A stretch of 35,307 nucleotides of DNA from a virus. The position numbers were made by a program, and so were the translations under genes. Every line of letters begins with the position of its first letter. Positions within the stretch are counted from its first letter, which is position 1. Shown piece by piece: positions 1-6,538 of the stretch. The DNA lies in the IMG/VR virus record IMGVR_UViG_3300010939_000060, positions 1-35,307 of that record. One strand, written 5' to 3'. The notes under the pieces are model-generated. The model had not been told where the DNA came from, searched no databases, and saw only the letters and a list, made by a program, of their open reading frames with translations.

Positions 1-105
1 CAGGACCTGGTGCGGCTCGCCGTCGGCGGCGCCGCGCACCAGCGCGTCGATGGCGGCCTGCTGGTCGCCGCGCGGCTCATAGCTGCTGACCAACTTAAAG
101 CTCAT
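1..105 (-). CDS. uvrB: UvrB excinuclease N-terminus (partial)
   Basis: This is the first 35 codons of a minus-strand gene whose remainder lies beyond the window edge. It begins [19 protein letters not shown], and the pattern F-K-L-x-S-x-Y/F-x-P-x-GDQ-x-x-AI followed by G-x-x-HQ-x-L matches the start of UvrB, the DNA-damage helicase-like subunit of UvrABC nucleotide excision repair. The Walker A motif would follow immediately outside the window. A Shine-Dalgarno AGGTGAG lies upstream of the ATG. The segment is far richer in GC than the phage DNA to the right, so it belongs to a bacterial chromosome and not to the phage. Confidence 0.85.
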   Translation of the reverse strand, partial: MSFKLVSSYEPRGDQQAAIDALVRGAADGEPHQVL

Positions 106-348
106 CGTTGATTCTCACCTGCAATGTTGACCGTGCATGATGATCCCACACCCTCTACCCAAACCTCCCATTATACGCGCACGGCATGTCATCCTGAGCG
201 AGCCCCGAGTGTCACGAGGGCGAGTCGAAGGACCTCAACTGCGGGCATGCCCACACTGGGCTACACGCCTGCTACTTCCTCGCTGCCAGGCTGGTCTATC
301 GTGCCCTCGGCTATCGGCTTCTGCCAGACATACCTACTCTCCGTTCAG

Positions 349-370
349 GCCACGGGCTTCTGCCCGTGGC
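349..370. terminator. Hairpin GCCACGGGC/GCCCGTGGC
   Basis: A perfect 9-bp stem with a TTCT loop lies between the upstream minus-strand gene end and uvrB. It has no clear T-run, so it could be a bidirectional transcription stop or a member of a palindromic repeat family. Confidence 0.5.
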
Positions 371-397
371 AGGCCAGTCGGCGCAGGAGATTTTATC

Positions 398-419
398 CCC
401 CCAGGCTGATGCCTGGGGG
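398..419. terminator. Hairpin CCCCCAGGC/GCCTGGGGG
   Basis: A perfect 9-bp stem with a TGAT loop is preceded on the plus strand by TTTTAT. Read on the minus strand, the stem is therefore followed by ATAAAA rather than a clean T-tract. It sits just after the stop codon of the minus-strand open frame ending at 452 and may terminate that gene's transcript. Confidence 0.5.
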
Positions 420-451
420 CTCGGTGTAAGAAGGGTAAAGGATCGAAGCTA

Positions 452-853
452 TTATTCGTTGTCTTCCGCCGGGACCAACTCGATGCGCGGGTTCTGGAGC
501 GTCCCGGTGAGGCGGTAGGTGTTCGCTAAAAGGTCCACGAGTTCCTGCGAGGGCCGGCGACCGCCCACGAAAAGCGGTTGACCGTGCAACTCGAAATCGA
601 GCGTACCGTCGAACCCGGCCCGCCCGGCCACATCCAGCGCCGCAATTTTAATAAACCTTTCACGCATGACATTTTCTGAAGTGTCACTCAATAATACCAT
701 TTTCTTGATGTAATCGTGAAATCCTTTGTGCATCTGGTCTGTGATATATTGAAACCAATCTGTAAAAATGTGCCCGTCATCATGTTCAGGCCCGCCCCAT
801 TGCTGGTCCTGGCGGTCCCGTTCTTTTTCGATTTCATGGAAAATATTAATCAT
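452..853 (-). pseudogene. Chimeric ORF: phage gene fused to bacterial tail
   Basis: The 133-residue frame has two unrelated halves. Residues 1 to about 70 (MINIFHEIEKERDRQDQQW, then GGPEHDD, later RFIKIAALD) are a phage protein with a paralogue at 34759-35019. From about residue 70 the DNA becomes strongly GC-rich, and the protein (GRAGFDGTLDFELHG, later LTGTLQNPRIELVPAEDNE) resembles the C-terminus of an AsmA-like or other bacterial protein. In the paralogue the phage frame instead ends after AALAVAAIESIDRKQGEK. The join lies at about 640-650, in a short stretch shared by both sides (ATTGCGGCGCTGG). I regard the full-length frame as an artefact of a DNA junction, not as a gene product. The ERxRQ...GGPEHDD motif is common in small phage proteins of unproven function. 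Confidence 0.75.
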
Positions 854-895
854 CGGTTTTCCTTTCTATTCCTTTCTATTCCTTTCTAATTCTTT

Positions 896-1960
896 TTAAA
901 TCTCGGTTGCCCAGGGCGGGAACATGGCATCATCAAAATATTCAATCGGCTCATGCTGGACCCAGGGCGCGGTTCTGAAAGTCCGCCAATAATTATCAAA
1001 GCGGGTCATGGCGGCATCAATGCTGGTTTCCCCGCAGTTGAACATTGATTGCTGTGGAAAAATCCGGGGCAATACCAGCGGGGCCGGACCCTTTTGCTGG
1101 AAGATAAAAATGAACTTCATTTCATGGTCGTCACCAAAAATTTTATCAGTAAATTCCTGTTGTTCTTTGGTGCCGTCCGTTGAAAGTGGCCCTAGTTTCC
1201 TGAGTTCATTGATGGCCCGCAAATAAAGTGTGCCTTGGATATGATACCGGCGTTTGGCCATTTCAGTGTAAACAGCATTTTCCATAGGACGCTCGGTTGC
1301 GGCCATTGTCTTCAGTTCAGCAATCATCATGGGCTTGAGATAATCAAAGCGCACCTTAAACGGGATGCCGGCATCCGGGTCATACCAGAAGGCACTGACT
1401 TCTGAAAACCCGCCCCGGAAGCATTTGGATACATCCTCATGAATTTCAATCAGGCTGGCGGCGAAGTCCAGTTCTTCAATTTCATCCGGCTCCATAAAGC
1501 CTTCAGCATTTTCATTCGCCCGGTAAAATTCAGCCTTGGCATCTTCAACAAACCGACATTCAACATCAGCCTCAAGGATGCGTTGCTTCAGGACCGGCTT
1601 GGTGCCGCTGACCGCAAGGTCCAATTCTCGGCACCGCTCTTTATAATCTTCCTGGGTGTTCAGGGCCTCGGGGAAATCGTCCGGGTTGAAGTTCACCGGG
1701 AAGCGCCGGTTAAATTCATCACGGCCTTCCAAAATCAAACAGTGATATGCCTTGCCGATGCGCTGATGTTCACGGTCCTCTTGTTCCGAGCGGTCAATGT
1801 TCAGCCAGCTTTCCGCCCAAAATAAAAGCGGGTTGCCCATCAGTTTTTTGACGCCTGATGCTGATAGCGCGGGCACCGCAAGATAATCCTCAAAGGATTG
1901 GTTGAAATAAATTCCAGGCGCAACACCCATATCAAAAAGTGGCTCAGTCATTTTTAACAT
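896..1960 (-). CDS. RecE/exonuclease VIII-like PD-(D/E)XK nuclease
   Basis: This 354-residue protein matches the exodeoxyribonuclease VIII C-terminal, PDDEXK-like family. It opens with GIYFNQSFEDY...ALSASGVKKL (residues 16-40) and has a conserved-looking H73 in RIGKAYHCLIL. The likely metal-binding core is E187 (GFSEVSAFW), D206 (VRFDYLKP) and E215-x-K217 (IAELKT), followed by Q242/Y246 in YHIQGTLYLRAI. By family, such enzymes resect duplex DNA 5'-3' and hand 3' tails to a RecT annealing protein; a RecT gene is present at 33383-34222. The gene is transcribed leftward from the divergent promoter at 1974-2021. A second methionine (MTEPLF, start 1951) is a possible alternative start. The last 23 residues recur identically at 35237-35307. 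Confidence 0.85.
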   Translation of the reverse strand: MLKMTEPLFDMGVAPGIYFNQSFEDYLAVPALSASGVKKLMGNPLLFWAESWLNIDRSEQEDREHQRIGKAYHCLILEGRDEFNRRFPVNFNPDDFPEALNTQEDYKERCRELDLAVSGTKPVLKQRILEADVECRFVEDAKAEFYRANENAEGFMEPDEIEELDFAASLIEIHEDVSKCFRGGFSEVSAFWYDPDAGIPFKVRFDYLKPMMIAELKTMAATERPMENAVYTEMAKRRYHIQGTLYLRAINELRKLGPLSTDGTKEQQEFTDKIFGDDHEMKFIFIFQQKGPAPLVLPRIFPQQSMFNCGETSIDAAMTRFDNYWRTFRTAPWVQHEPIEYFDDAMFPPWATEI

Positions 1961-1973
1961 CCCATGTTTGCGG

Positions 1974-2021
1974 TTGACAGTTTCTGGAATATGGAATAAA
2001 CCGATTTCCAGATTATGTCAA
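1974..2021. promoter_or_regulatory. Symmetric divergent promoter/operator
   Basis: The plus strand has TTGACA (1974-1979) and, 17 bases on, TAAACC (1997-2002). The minus strand has TTGACA (2021-2016) and, 17 bases on, TATTCC (1998-1993). The two halves form a near-symmetric dyad: TTGACA-3-TCTGGAA-16-TTCCAGA-3-TGTCAA. This predicts overlapping face-to-face promoters driving the leftward exonuclease gene and the rightward early genes. The inner TCTGGAA/TTCCAGA arms (1983-1989, 2006-2012) could be an operator. The start codon of the rightward gene (2015) lies inside the dyad, so its mRNA would have a leader of only a few bases. Confidence 0.65.
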
Positions 2022-2206
2022 CAGGTAAAACCAAAGCGGGCCAGCCAACCATTAGACAACTTAAGCGTCTGGCACAGCTTAAGAGTTTCGGCAATGCCGC
2101 CAAGAATATCAGAAAAAGATTTGACCCGGATTGGGGAATTGAAAATGAAAAAAATAAAACCCGAAAACTAAGGTCATATGAATTTAAAAACCTGGAAGAC
2201 TATTAA
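2015..2206 (+). CDS. Small basic hypothetical protein
   Basis: This 63-residue, lysine/arginine-rich protein (MSTGKTKAGQPTIRQLKRL...) is the first gene of the rightward early operon. The ATG lies within the promoter dyad, and no Shine-Dalgarno fits in front of it, so translation would be nearly leaderless. QPTIRQLKRLAQLKSFGNAAKNIRKRF could form one or two basic helices, which would suit nucleic-acid binding, but no family is recognised. It is followed 11 bases later by the Cro-like gene. Confidence 0.5.
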   Translation: MSTGKTKAGQPTIRQLKRLAQLKSFGNAAKNIRKRFDPDWGIENEKNKTRKLRSYEFKNLEDY

Positions 2207-2217
2207 AGGAAAAGCGC

Positions 2218-2406
2218 ATGAAAATGAAAGAATTTATTGAAAAGAATTTTAACGGGAACCAGGCCGCATTTGCCCGGAAGCACGATTTCAGTGACCAGCA
2301 AGTCAGCCGTGCCGTGAACGGTGGCCCGCTGTCCCGCAACGCGCTCAGGCGGCTTGTGGACGCCACCGGGGGTAAAGTCACCGCCGATGACATCCTGAGT
2401 GTGTGA
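2218..2406 (+). CDS. Cro-like helix-turn-helix regulator
   Basis: This is a 62-residue protein. Residues about 12-48 (NGNQAAFARKHDFSDQQVSRAVNGG, then NALRRLVDATGG) have the layout of a small Cro/YdaS-type HTH: a short helix ending in AAFARKH, a turn, then the recognition helix DQQVSRAV. Ribosome binding site AAAGGAAAAGC precedes the ATG. A second in-frame ATG lies two codons downstream. Its position directly after the divergent promoter suggests that it controls the early genes, possibly by binding the dyad at 1974-2021; this is inference. No larger CI-like repressor is seen. Confidence 0.7.
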   Translation: MKMKEFIEKNFNGNQAAFARKHDFSDQQVSRAVNGGPLSRNALRRLVDATGGKVTADDILSV

Positions 2407-2407
2407 C

Positions 2408-2587
2408 ATGGTTGTGGGGTTGCAGGGGCTGGTGCATGTTTGCGCCAAAGAAGCACAACAAAAATTGGCCCAAGCCAAAAAAGACGGGGTGTCAATTCAC
2501 ACCCTGATTGGGGAAGATGCCGGTCCAATAAAAGAAGCGGCGCTGGCCTGGATGATATTGAACGCAAGATTGGCGGAAAGACCATGA
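2408..2587 (+). CDS. Small hypothetical protein
   Basis: This is a 59-residue protein starting at the ATG one base after the Cro-like gene's stop (an in-frame GTG at 2399 is an alternative). The sequence MVVGLQGLVHVCAKEAQQKLAQAKKDGV followed by EAALAWMILNARLAERP is probably mostly helical. No family is recognised. It lies in the early operon just before the DnaA-box-rich repeat. Confidence 0.5.
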   Translation: MVVGLQGLVHVCAKEAQQKLAQAKKDGVSIHTLIGEDAGPIKEAALAWMILNARLAERP

Positions 2588-2856
2588 ACAGCATCTTTGA
2601 AATGACGGATTTAAATTTTTTTCGGTTTGTGAAAAACCTGTGCGCCGGTCGTGGATTAACTGACGGGATGGTTCCTTTCGATAAAGCATCCCCGTTCACC
2701 GCTAAACAATCCACAGGGTTATACACAAGAGAAAGCGTTGCAACGGCTTGCGCTACACCGGGTGTTGTGCCAGTTGTCCACAGGACCAACAACAACAATC
2801 TTTTAAATATAAATAGTAATATAGATGAACATGGGGAAAACCGGAAAGGAAAGACG
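2584..2856. repeat. DnaA-box-rich repeat, copy 1
   Basis: This segment resembles 12589-12854 at DNA level. Both start at AGACCATGA, share GTGrAAAACCTGTG and (C/T)GTGGATwAA, and end with AGTTrTCCACAG, then ACCAACA, then TTTAAATATAAAT. Here the DnaA-box-like words are TTATACACA (2719-2727), TTGTCCACA (2774-2782, one mismatch to TTATCCACA) and a weaker CAATCCACA near 2709. An AT-rich tract follows at 2800-2826. An open frame runs through (from 2584, continuing to 3102), but the shared words fall in different reading frames in the two copies, so the element is probably non-coding. Confidence 0.65.
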
Positions 2857-3102
2857 ATGGGAAAATTGGCAAGTATTTATGTCAACGGGTACAGTTTTGA
2901 AGCCGACATTTATGGCGCACCAACCAAGGTTCTGGTGATTGGCCAGATTTCCTTGAAACCCGTACCACGGCTTTTTGTGCGTTTGCTGGAAAATGCTTTC
3001 GGCATCCCGACCGAAACAGGAAGACGCCTGACGCTGGAATTGAAGAATGACAAGTGGCGGATTTCGGAACATCAATTTTATCTTGGACCAAGGGAACTTT
3101 AA
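2857..3102 (+). CDS. Hypothetical protein
   Basis: This is an 81-residue protein (MGKLASIYVNGYSFEADIYG...) with alternating hydrophobic residues that suggest a small beta-rich fold. I chose this start because CGGAAAGGAAAGACG immediately precedes the ATG, and because the upstream in-frame extension to 2584 falls in the DnaA-box repeat. No family is recognised. It is followed one base later by the next gene. Confidence 0.6.
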   Translation: MGKLASIYVNGYSFEADIYGAPTKVLVIGQISLKPVPRLFVRLLENAFGIPTETGRRLTLELKNDKWRISEHQFYLGPREL

Positions 3103-3103
3103 A

Positions 3104-3358
3104 ATGACAGAACGCGATGATGATTTTATCACCATGACAGTGAAACTGGAAGCCAAGGCCCAGAAACTTTGCTTCAGGTGCGACAAGCAATTTCCAGCGG
3201 ACACGCCGCCAGAAAAACTAGCTGAGGCTTTTGAGAATTTGGGGAAAGATATGGCCCAGGAAATGAAAGCGGGGCTGGAAAAATATGGTCACTATGTCAA
3301 ACGCCCGGAAAAGAAACTTCCCGATGATGGAATGGGTGGAAAGCAGGGGGGACTGTGA
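3104..3358 (+). CDS. Hypothetical protein
   Basis: This 84-residue charged protein starts at the ATG after AAGGGAACTTTAAA. It has one CxxC pair (LCFRCDK), too few cysteines for a full zinc finger, and a predicted helical C-terminal half (EKLAEAFENLGKDMAQEMKAGLEKYG). The stop codon lies inside a strong hairpin (3347-3377). Function unknown. Confidence 0.6.
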   Translation: MTERDDDFITMTVKLEAKAQKLCFRCDKQFPADTPPEKLAEAFENLGKDMAQEMKAGLEKYGHYVKRPEKKLPDDGMGGKQGGL

Positions 3359-3377
3359 GCCGCTAGCACAGTCCCCC
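3347..3377 (+). terminator. 11-bp hairpin at gene end
   Basis: GGGGGACTGTG (3347-3357), a 9-base loop, and CACAGTCCCCC (3367-3377) form a perfect stem that includes the stop codon of the preceding gene. No T-run follows, so this may be an RNA-stability or attenuation element rather than an intrinsic terminator. A new promoter follows at about 3513. Confidence 0.55.
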
Positions 3378-3566
3378 GGGTCCGCGCTCGGAAATGCGGC
3401 GAGGGAAATCTATTCCCCAGGTCCCCACCCGAAAGCCCGGCAGGAGAACTCTATCAAAAAAACCAATATCGTGCCATGTGAATTTGACCATGACAAAAAC
3501 TGAAAATATATATTGACAACGCGAGCGCCCGCAGTTTAGGGTCAAAAGAAAACATGGGATATTCAA
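3359..3566. promoter_or_regulatory. Intergenic region with candidate promoter
   Basis: No convincing gene lies in these 208 bases. After the hairpin there is a TTGACA (3513-3518) preceded by an AT-rich ATATATAT tract, with a weak -10 candidate around 3535-3541. It would drive the HTH gene starting at 3567. Confidence 0.4.
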
Positions 3567-3908
3567 GTGTCTGAAAAAAAAGACCTGCAAAAAATCATCG
3601 GTCACCTTTCATCTTTACCGGACTTGAGCGGGGATGATATCAAGGCTTGCCGCAAGGCGCTTGGACTTTCCGCTGACAAATTCGCCAGGGTGCTTGAATT
3701 GAAAGGCATGCAAGCGGCCAGGACGGTCAGGCGCTATGAGGCCGGGCAAATTAAAATCAACCCGATGAAAAGAATGTTTATTGCTGATGCCCTGCACAAG
3801 AAACTTCAGGAAGCGGCCAGCGCATATTTCCTGGCGATAAAGGGATTGAAGGGAGCGGTCGCTTTGCCCACGGTCATCAAGGCAACTGGTGATGGTAAGG
3901 AAAAATGA
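3567..3908 (+). CDS. Helix-turn-helix protein, XRE-like
   Basis: This 113-residue protein begins at a GTG (MSEKKDLQKIIGHL...). Residues about 23-62 (DDIKACRKALGLSADKFARVLEL, then RTVRRYEAGQIKINP) match an XRE-type HTH, including the typical R-R-Y/W-E-x-G after the recognition helix. It is preceded by its own candidate promoter and overlaps the DUF1643 gene by four bases (ATGA). It is likely a transcriptional regulator of the early region; its target is unknown. Confidence 0.65.
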   Translation: MSEKKDLQKIIGHLSSLPDLSGDDIKACRKALGLSADKFARVLELKGMQAARTVRRYEAGQIKINPMKRMFIADALHKKLQEAASAYFLAIKGLKGAVALPTVIKATGDGKEK

Positions 3909-4456
3909 AACTGGTCAAAACATCTGATTTAATCCAGCGCCGCCTAAATATATTTTCAGCCCGTGGCCGCTATCGCTTCCGCCTGGAACATCGTTGGGGC
4001 GAAGGTCCGGCTGTGCTGTGTATCATGATGAACCCAAGCCTGGCCGGGTCCGTCAAGGAAACCGACATGACTACCGAAAAATGCAAACGCATCTGGAACC
4101 ATCATGGCTTTGCCGCGCACGTAGCAATGAACCTTTGGCCGTTCATCAACCCGGACCCGCGCATCATGAAGGACCACATCAGCAATCTTTCGGAACGGTC
4201 ACGGGCCAGGTTGATTGAATTGAATGACGGCTTTATTCTTGAGGAAGCCGGGAATGTGGCCAAGGTGGTAATTGCCTGGGGCGCTGAATTTCATGACCCG
4301 CGCGGCTTGGAAGTGGCCCGCAAATTGAACCTGGCCGGTCATGACCTTTGGTGTCTGGGGACAAACAATGACCTTTCCCCACGGCATCCGCTGGCCCGTG
4401 GTAATAATCGTGTCCCGGCTGATGCTCAGCTTTTAAAATGGATTAGATTGACATGA
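3905..4456 (+). CDS. DUF1643 family protein
   Basis: This is a 183-residue protein. Residues 20-70 (GRYRFRLEHRWG...AVLCIMMNPSLAGS...DMTTEKCKRIW) and the following AAHVAMNLWPFINPDP match the DUF1643 signature, a family common in phages and bacteria with no established biochemical role. The later VVIAWGAEF and LWCLGTNNDLSPRHPL segments also fit the family. The ATGA overlaps on both sides indicate translational coupling in the early operon. Confidence 0.85.
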   Translation: MKLVKTSDLIQRRLNIFSARGRYRFRLEHRWGEGPAVLCIMMNPSLAGSVKETDMTTEKCKRIWNHHGFAAHVAMNLWPFINPDPRIMKDHISNLSERSRARLIELNDGFILEEAGNVAKVVIAWGAEFHDPRGLEVARKLNLAGHDLWCLGTNNDLSPRHPLARGNNRVPADAQLLKWIRLT

Positions 4457-4782
4457 AAAAACCTTTCATAGACTTTACAGGTTTTCTTAAATCACGGCAT
4501 CCCGGCAGGGATATGATGAATACCGACAATCCGCTGATTGATGAAGCCTGGGCGTTGGCGATTATAAGCACCCAGATAAAATTTATTGCGGGCAGAAAAG
4601 CAAAAAAATATAGTAGCCTCACCCCAACATATTTAACCCTGATGGTCATGATGAAGGGCTTGAAGGACGGGGTCATCTTTGGCCCGGAAGCACATCGGAT
4701 GCTGGCCACAATCCAGGGCTGGATGATTGCCAAAGGGGCCATGACCTTCAATGAGCAACAGCAAATCAACAAGGATATTTGA
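4453..4782 (+). CDS. Hypothetical protein
   Basis: This 109-residue protein overlaps the DUF1643 gene by four bases. It is helical and moderately basic (IISTQIKFIAGRKAKKYSS...). No family is recognised. A more conservative start at MMNTDN (4516) is possible, but the ATGA coupling favours 4453. Confidence 0.55.
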   Translation: MKKPFIDFTGFLKSRHPGRDMMNTDNPLIDEAWALAIISTQIKFIAGRKAKKYSSLTPTYLTLMVMMKGLKDGVIFGPEAHRMLATIQGWMIAKGAMTFNEQQQINKDI

Positions 4783-4783
4783 C

Positions 4784-4993
4784 ATGAAACTATCAGAAAA
4801 AATGTCGGAAGATGGTGACTGGATTGTTATGGAGAATATAACAACCGGGGAAATTATAGCTGGCTTAGTTGGTCACGGGCGCAAGACCCGATTTTGCATT
4901 TTTTATGCAGGGAATGAACGGACGTTGTTGAATTTCAAAGATAAAAATTGGCGGTGGTCCCCGGCTGGAAATGCTTTTTTCTTGGGGGAATGA
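4784..4993 (+). CDS. Small hypothetical protein
   Basis: This 69-residue protein (MKLSEKMSEDGDWIVMENITTGEIIAGLVGHG...) follows AAGGATATTTGAC, which sets the start. The pattern suggests a compact beta barrel. Function unknown. It overlaps the next gene at GGAATGA. Confidence 0.5.
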   Translation: MKLSEKMSEDGDWIVMENITTGEIIAGLVGHGRKTRFCIFYAGNERTLLNFKDKNWRWSPAGNAFFLGE

Positions 4994-5172
4994 AAATGAA
5001 ATCATTTTTGTCCTCAGTTTTTTACTTGGTTGCCGCTGGCCTCAGCCTGGTTGCATTTTATTATTTCCCGTTCTGGCTGGAAGACCTGACCGGACCATTG
5101 GGTTTCAGGGTCGGGTTGGCCCTGTGGGCGGCATTGCTGGTAGTGATTGCCGGACAGTTGGAACGCCGATGA
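4990..5172 (+). CDS. Small two-helix membrane protein
   Basis: This 60-residue protein has two hydrophobic segments: residues about 5-24 (FLSSVFYLVAAGLSLVAFYY) and 37-56 (VGLALWAALLVVIAGQL). It ends in basic LERR. It lies among early genes, far from the lysis genes, so a holin role is unlikely though not excluded. The ATG overlaps the previous stop; GGGGGA upstream can act as ribosome binding site. Confidence 0.55.
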   Translation: MKMKSFLSSVFYLVAAGLSLVAFYYFPFWLEDLTGPLGFRVGLALWAALLVVIAGQLERR

Positions 5173-5321
5173 ATATGCCCCGCCAATCTCCTGTCGGGCC
5201 ACGGCGGCGGTCCGCACACAAGTCATCCTGCCCTTTTGATGCGGGGTTAAACATGACCGGGGCGGGGAGCCGAAAGGCGCATTGTATCTGGTCTAAGGAT
5301 GACGCGCCGCCATTTATTTGA
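5169..5321 (+). CDS. Small Cys/His-containing protein
   Basis: This 50-residue protein starts at an ATGA overlap with the membrane protein gene. It is basic at the N-terminus (PRQSPVGPRRRSAHKSSC) and has single cysteines and histidines, not enough to claim a zinc site. No family is recognised. Confidence 0.4.
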   Translation: MNMPRQSPVGPRRRSAHKSSCPFDAGLNMTGAGSRKAHCIWSKDDAPPFI

Positions 5322-5334
5322 AAGGAAAAACATC

Positions 5335-5820
5335 ATGAAAACATTCGCGGAAAAAGAAAAAGCAATCAGGGATTTATTGGAAACTTTTCCCTTCGATGAC
5401 ATCGACAATCCGCCGACAAATCAATTGGCGGATGGCATCAGGGAAATTCTTGATGCTGAACTTGAACCGGGTGAAATCACCCCGCCCAACGGGCTATATT
5501 TTTACGACCCGGAAGAATGGGAATACACCACGGAAGATTTGTTTCTTTTGACCGATAATGCGGAACGGGATAAAGTACTTCAGCTTGCTGTGGTGGAAGA
5601 ATATGACGCTAATATTTTTGCGATTTATGACCCGCTCAAAGAAGAATGGCGGTATTTCAATGACCAGGACCTTGCTGACGCTACGTTGAAGGAATGGCTG
5701 GACGCCTTGTGCCCGGAATGTGGTGCAGGACGCCTGACATGCCCGTCCATGCCGGGAACGGGTGGCCAGGTAGCGATTGCCATTTGCCCGGATTGCGGCT
5801 GGCGGAGTGATGGGAAATGA
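5335..5820 (+). CDS. Hypothetical acidic protein with zinc ribbon
   Basis: This is a 161-residue protein. The first ~125 residues are acidic (DLLETFPFDDIDNPP...DPEEWEYTTEDLF). The C-terminus has CPECGAGRLTC and, further on, CPDCGW, a four-cysteine zinc-ribbon arrangement (two CxxC pairs about 27 residues apart). Start chosen at the ATG after TTTGAAAGGAAAAACATC. It is likely to bind nucleic acid or a protein partner; function unproven. Confidence 0.6.
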   Translation: MKTFAEKEKAIRDLLETFPFDDIDNPPTNQLADGIREILDAELEPGEITPPNGLYFYDPEEWEYTTEDLFLLTDNAERDKVLQLAVVEEYDANIFAIYDPLKEEWRYFNDQDLADATLKEWLDALCPECGAGRLTCPSMPGTGGQVAIAICPDCGWRSDGK

Positions 5821-6158
5821 CAGAACTTGAAACATCGGTCAGGCTAACCCCTGAGCAAATCACCGGGGCACAATCATGCTTCAATGATATTGGGCGCAAG
5901 ATGTTTGAACTGGCGACAGGAAACCATCTGGCCTATCTGGAAATGATTGCAAATGCAGGCACTTTTTTCACCGGCTTGCATTTGGCTTATATCAAACCAG
6001 AACAGCGACAAGCGGCTTATCTTAATTTGCTGATGATGACCGTCATGGTCCAGGCTGAAACGATGGCTGAACAACTGGATATAAAGGATTTTCTTGGCGT
6101 TGAAAGCATTGAAACAGTAGGCATGGGCACGACCAGCCTGAGTGATAAAAAACATTGA
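5817..6158 (+). CDS. Hypothetical helical protein
   Basis: This 113-residue protein (MTELETSVRLTPEQITGAQ...) overlaps the zinc-ribbon gene by four bases. It is probably all-helical, with methionine-rich hydrophobic helices (AYLNLLMMTVMVQAETMAEQL). No family is recognised. Confidence 0.55.
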   Translation: MTELETSVRLTPEQITGAQSCFNDIGRKMFELATGNHLAYLEMIANAGTFFTGLHLAYIKPEQRQAAYLNLLMMTVMVQAETMAEQLDIKDFLGVESIETVGMGTTSLSDKKH

Positions 6159-6176
6159 AGGAAAGGAAATGCCGCG

Positions 6177-6437
6177 ATGTTGCCGATTTCATTCAAACAT
6201 CAAACCCGTGTGTTAAAAAAACCACCGAGTTGGGATGAAAAAGAACAGGGGCCATGTGTGGACCTGCCCGTCTTTATCACGCAACGGGGGACCGTCTGGT
6301 CCTGTTGGAAGGGGTCATGGCGGGACCGGCTGAAGTTTTTGATATACGGCAGGGTGTGGCTTCATGTTTGCCAGGGGGACAATTCACAGCCAGCCGTGGC
6401 CTTGATAGTGGAAAAGGAAATCCTGAAGGAAGTCTGA
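6177..6437 (+). CDS. Hypothetical protein
   Basis: This 86-residue protein has an N-terminal segment giving VLKKPPSWDEKEQGPCVDLPV, and a C-terminal beta-like part YGRVWLHVCQGDNSQPAVALIV resembling a family of short phage proteins of unknown role. Ribosome binding site GAAAGGAAATGCCGCG precedes the ATG. The longer frame at 6254-6538 is a shadow of this gene and the next. Confidence 0.6.
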   Translation: MLPISFKHQTRVLKKPPSWDEKEQGPCVDLPVFITQRGTVWSCWKGSWRDRLKFLIYGRVWLHVCQGDNSQPAVALIVEKEILKEV

Positions 6438-6538
6438 TGTTAAAAATTCCTTTAGATTTTGAATGTTACCGGCGTAAGCACCGGCTGACCAATTGGACCG
6501 GGGGAACGGATGCTTTAATATTCCAGTCAGGAAAATGA
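6437..6538 (+). CDS. Very small hypothetical protein
   Basis: This is a 33-residue frame starting in a TGATG junction with the previous gene and ending in an ATGA junction with the DUF7694 gene. AAGGAAG precedes the start. The tight coupling on both sides supports translation; no function can be inferred. Confidence 0.4.
   Translation: MLKIPLDFECYRRKHRLTNWTGGTDALIFQSGK

Larger units (their letters stand above)
106..451. other. Bacterial intergenic region with hairpins
   Basis: I see no credible gene here; the open frames are short and have no ribosome binding site. The stretch contains phrases typical of dispersed intergenic repeats in some GC-rich bacteria (CATCCTGAGCGAG and GGCGAGTCGAAGGACCT, about 190-235). 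Two perfect hairpins follow, at 349-370 and 398-419. Lineage is uncertain; I cannot search for matches. Confidence 0.6.

Noticed and set aside
124-429. Overlapping plus-strand ORFs of 101 and 90 codons near the left end
   Set aside because: They lie in a hairpin-rich bacterial intergenic repeat with no ribosome binding site; translations are low-complexity and unlike known proteins.
1-650. Prophage attachment site at the left border
   Set aside because: No integrase, no tRNA gene and no direct repeat of the junction sequence is visible, and the junction truncates a phage gene. A chimeric join is more likely.
2440-3102. A 220-codon frame covering the early DnaA-box repeat
   Set aside because: Its upstream part overlaps the 2408-2587 gene in another frame and the repeat is conserved as DNA, not protein. 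A strong ribosome binding site supports a start at 2857.
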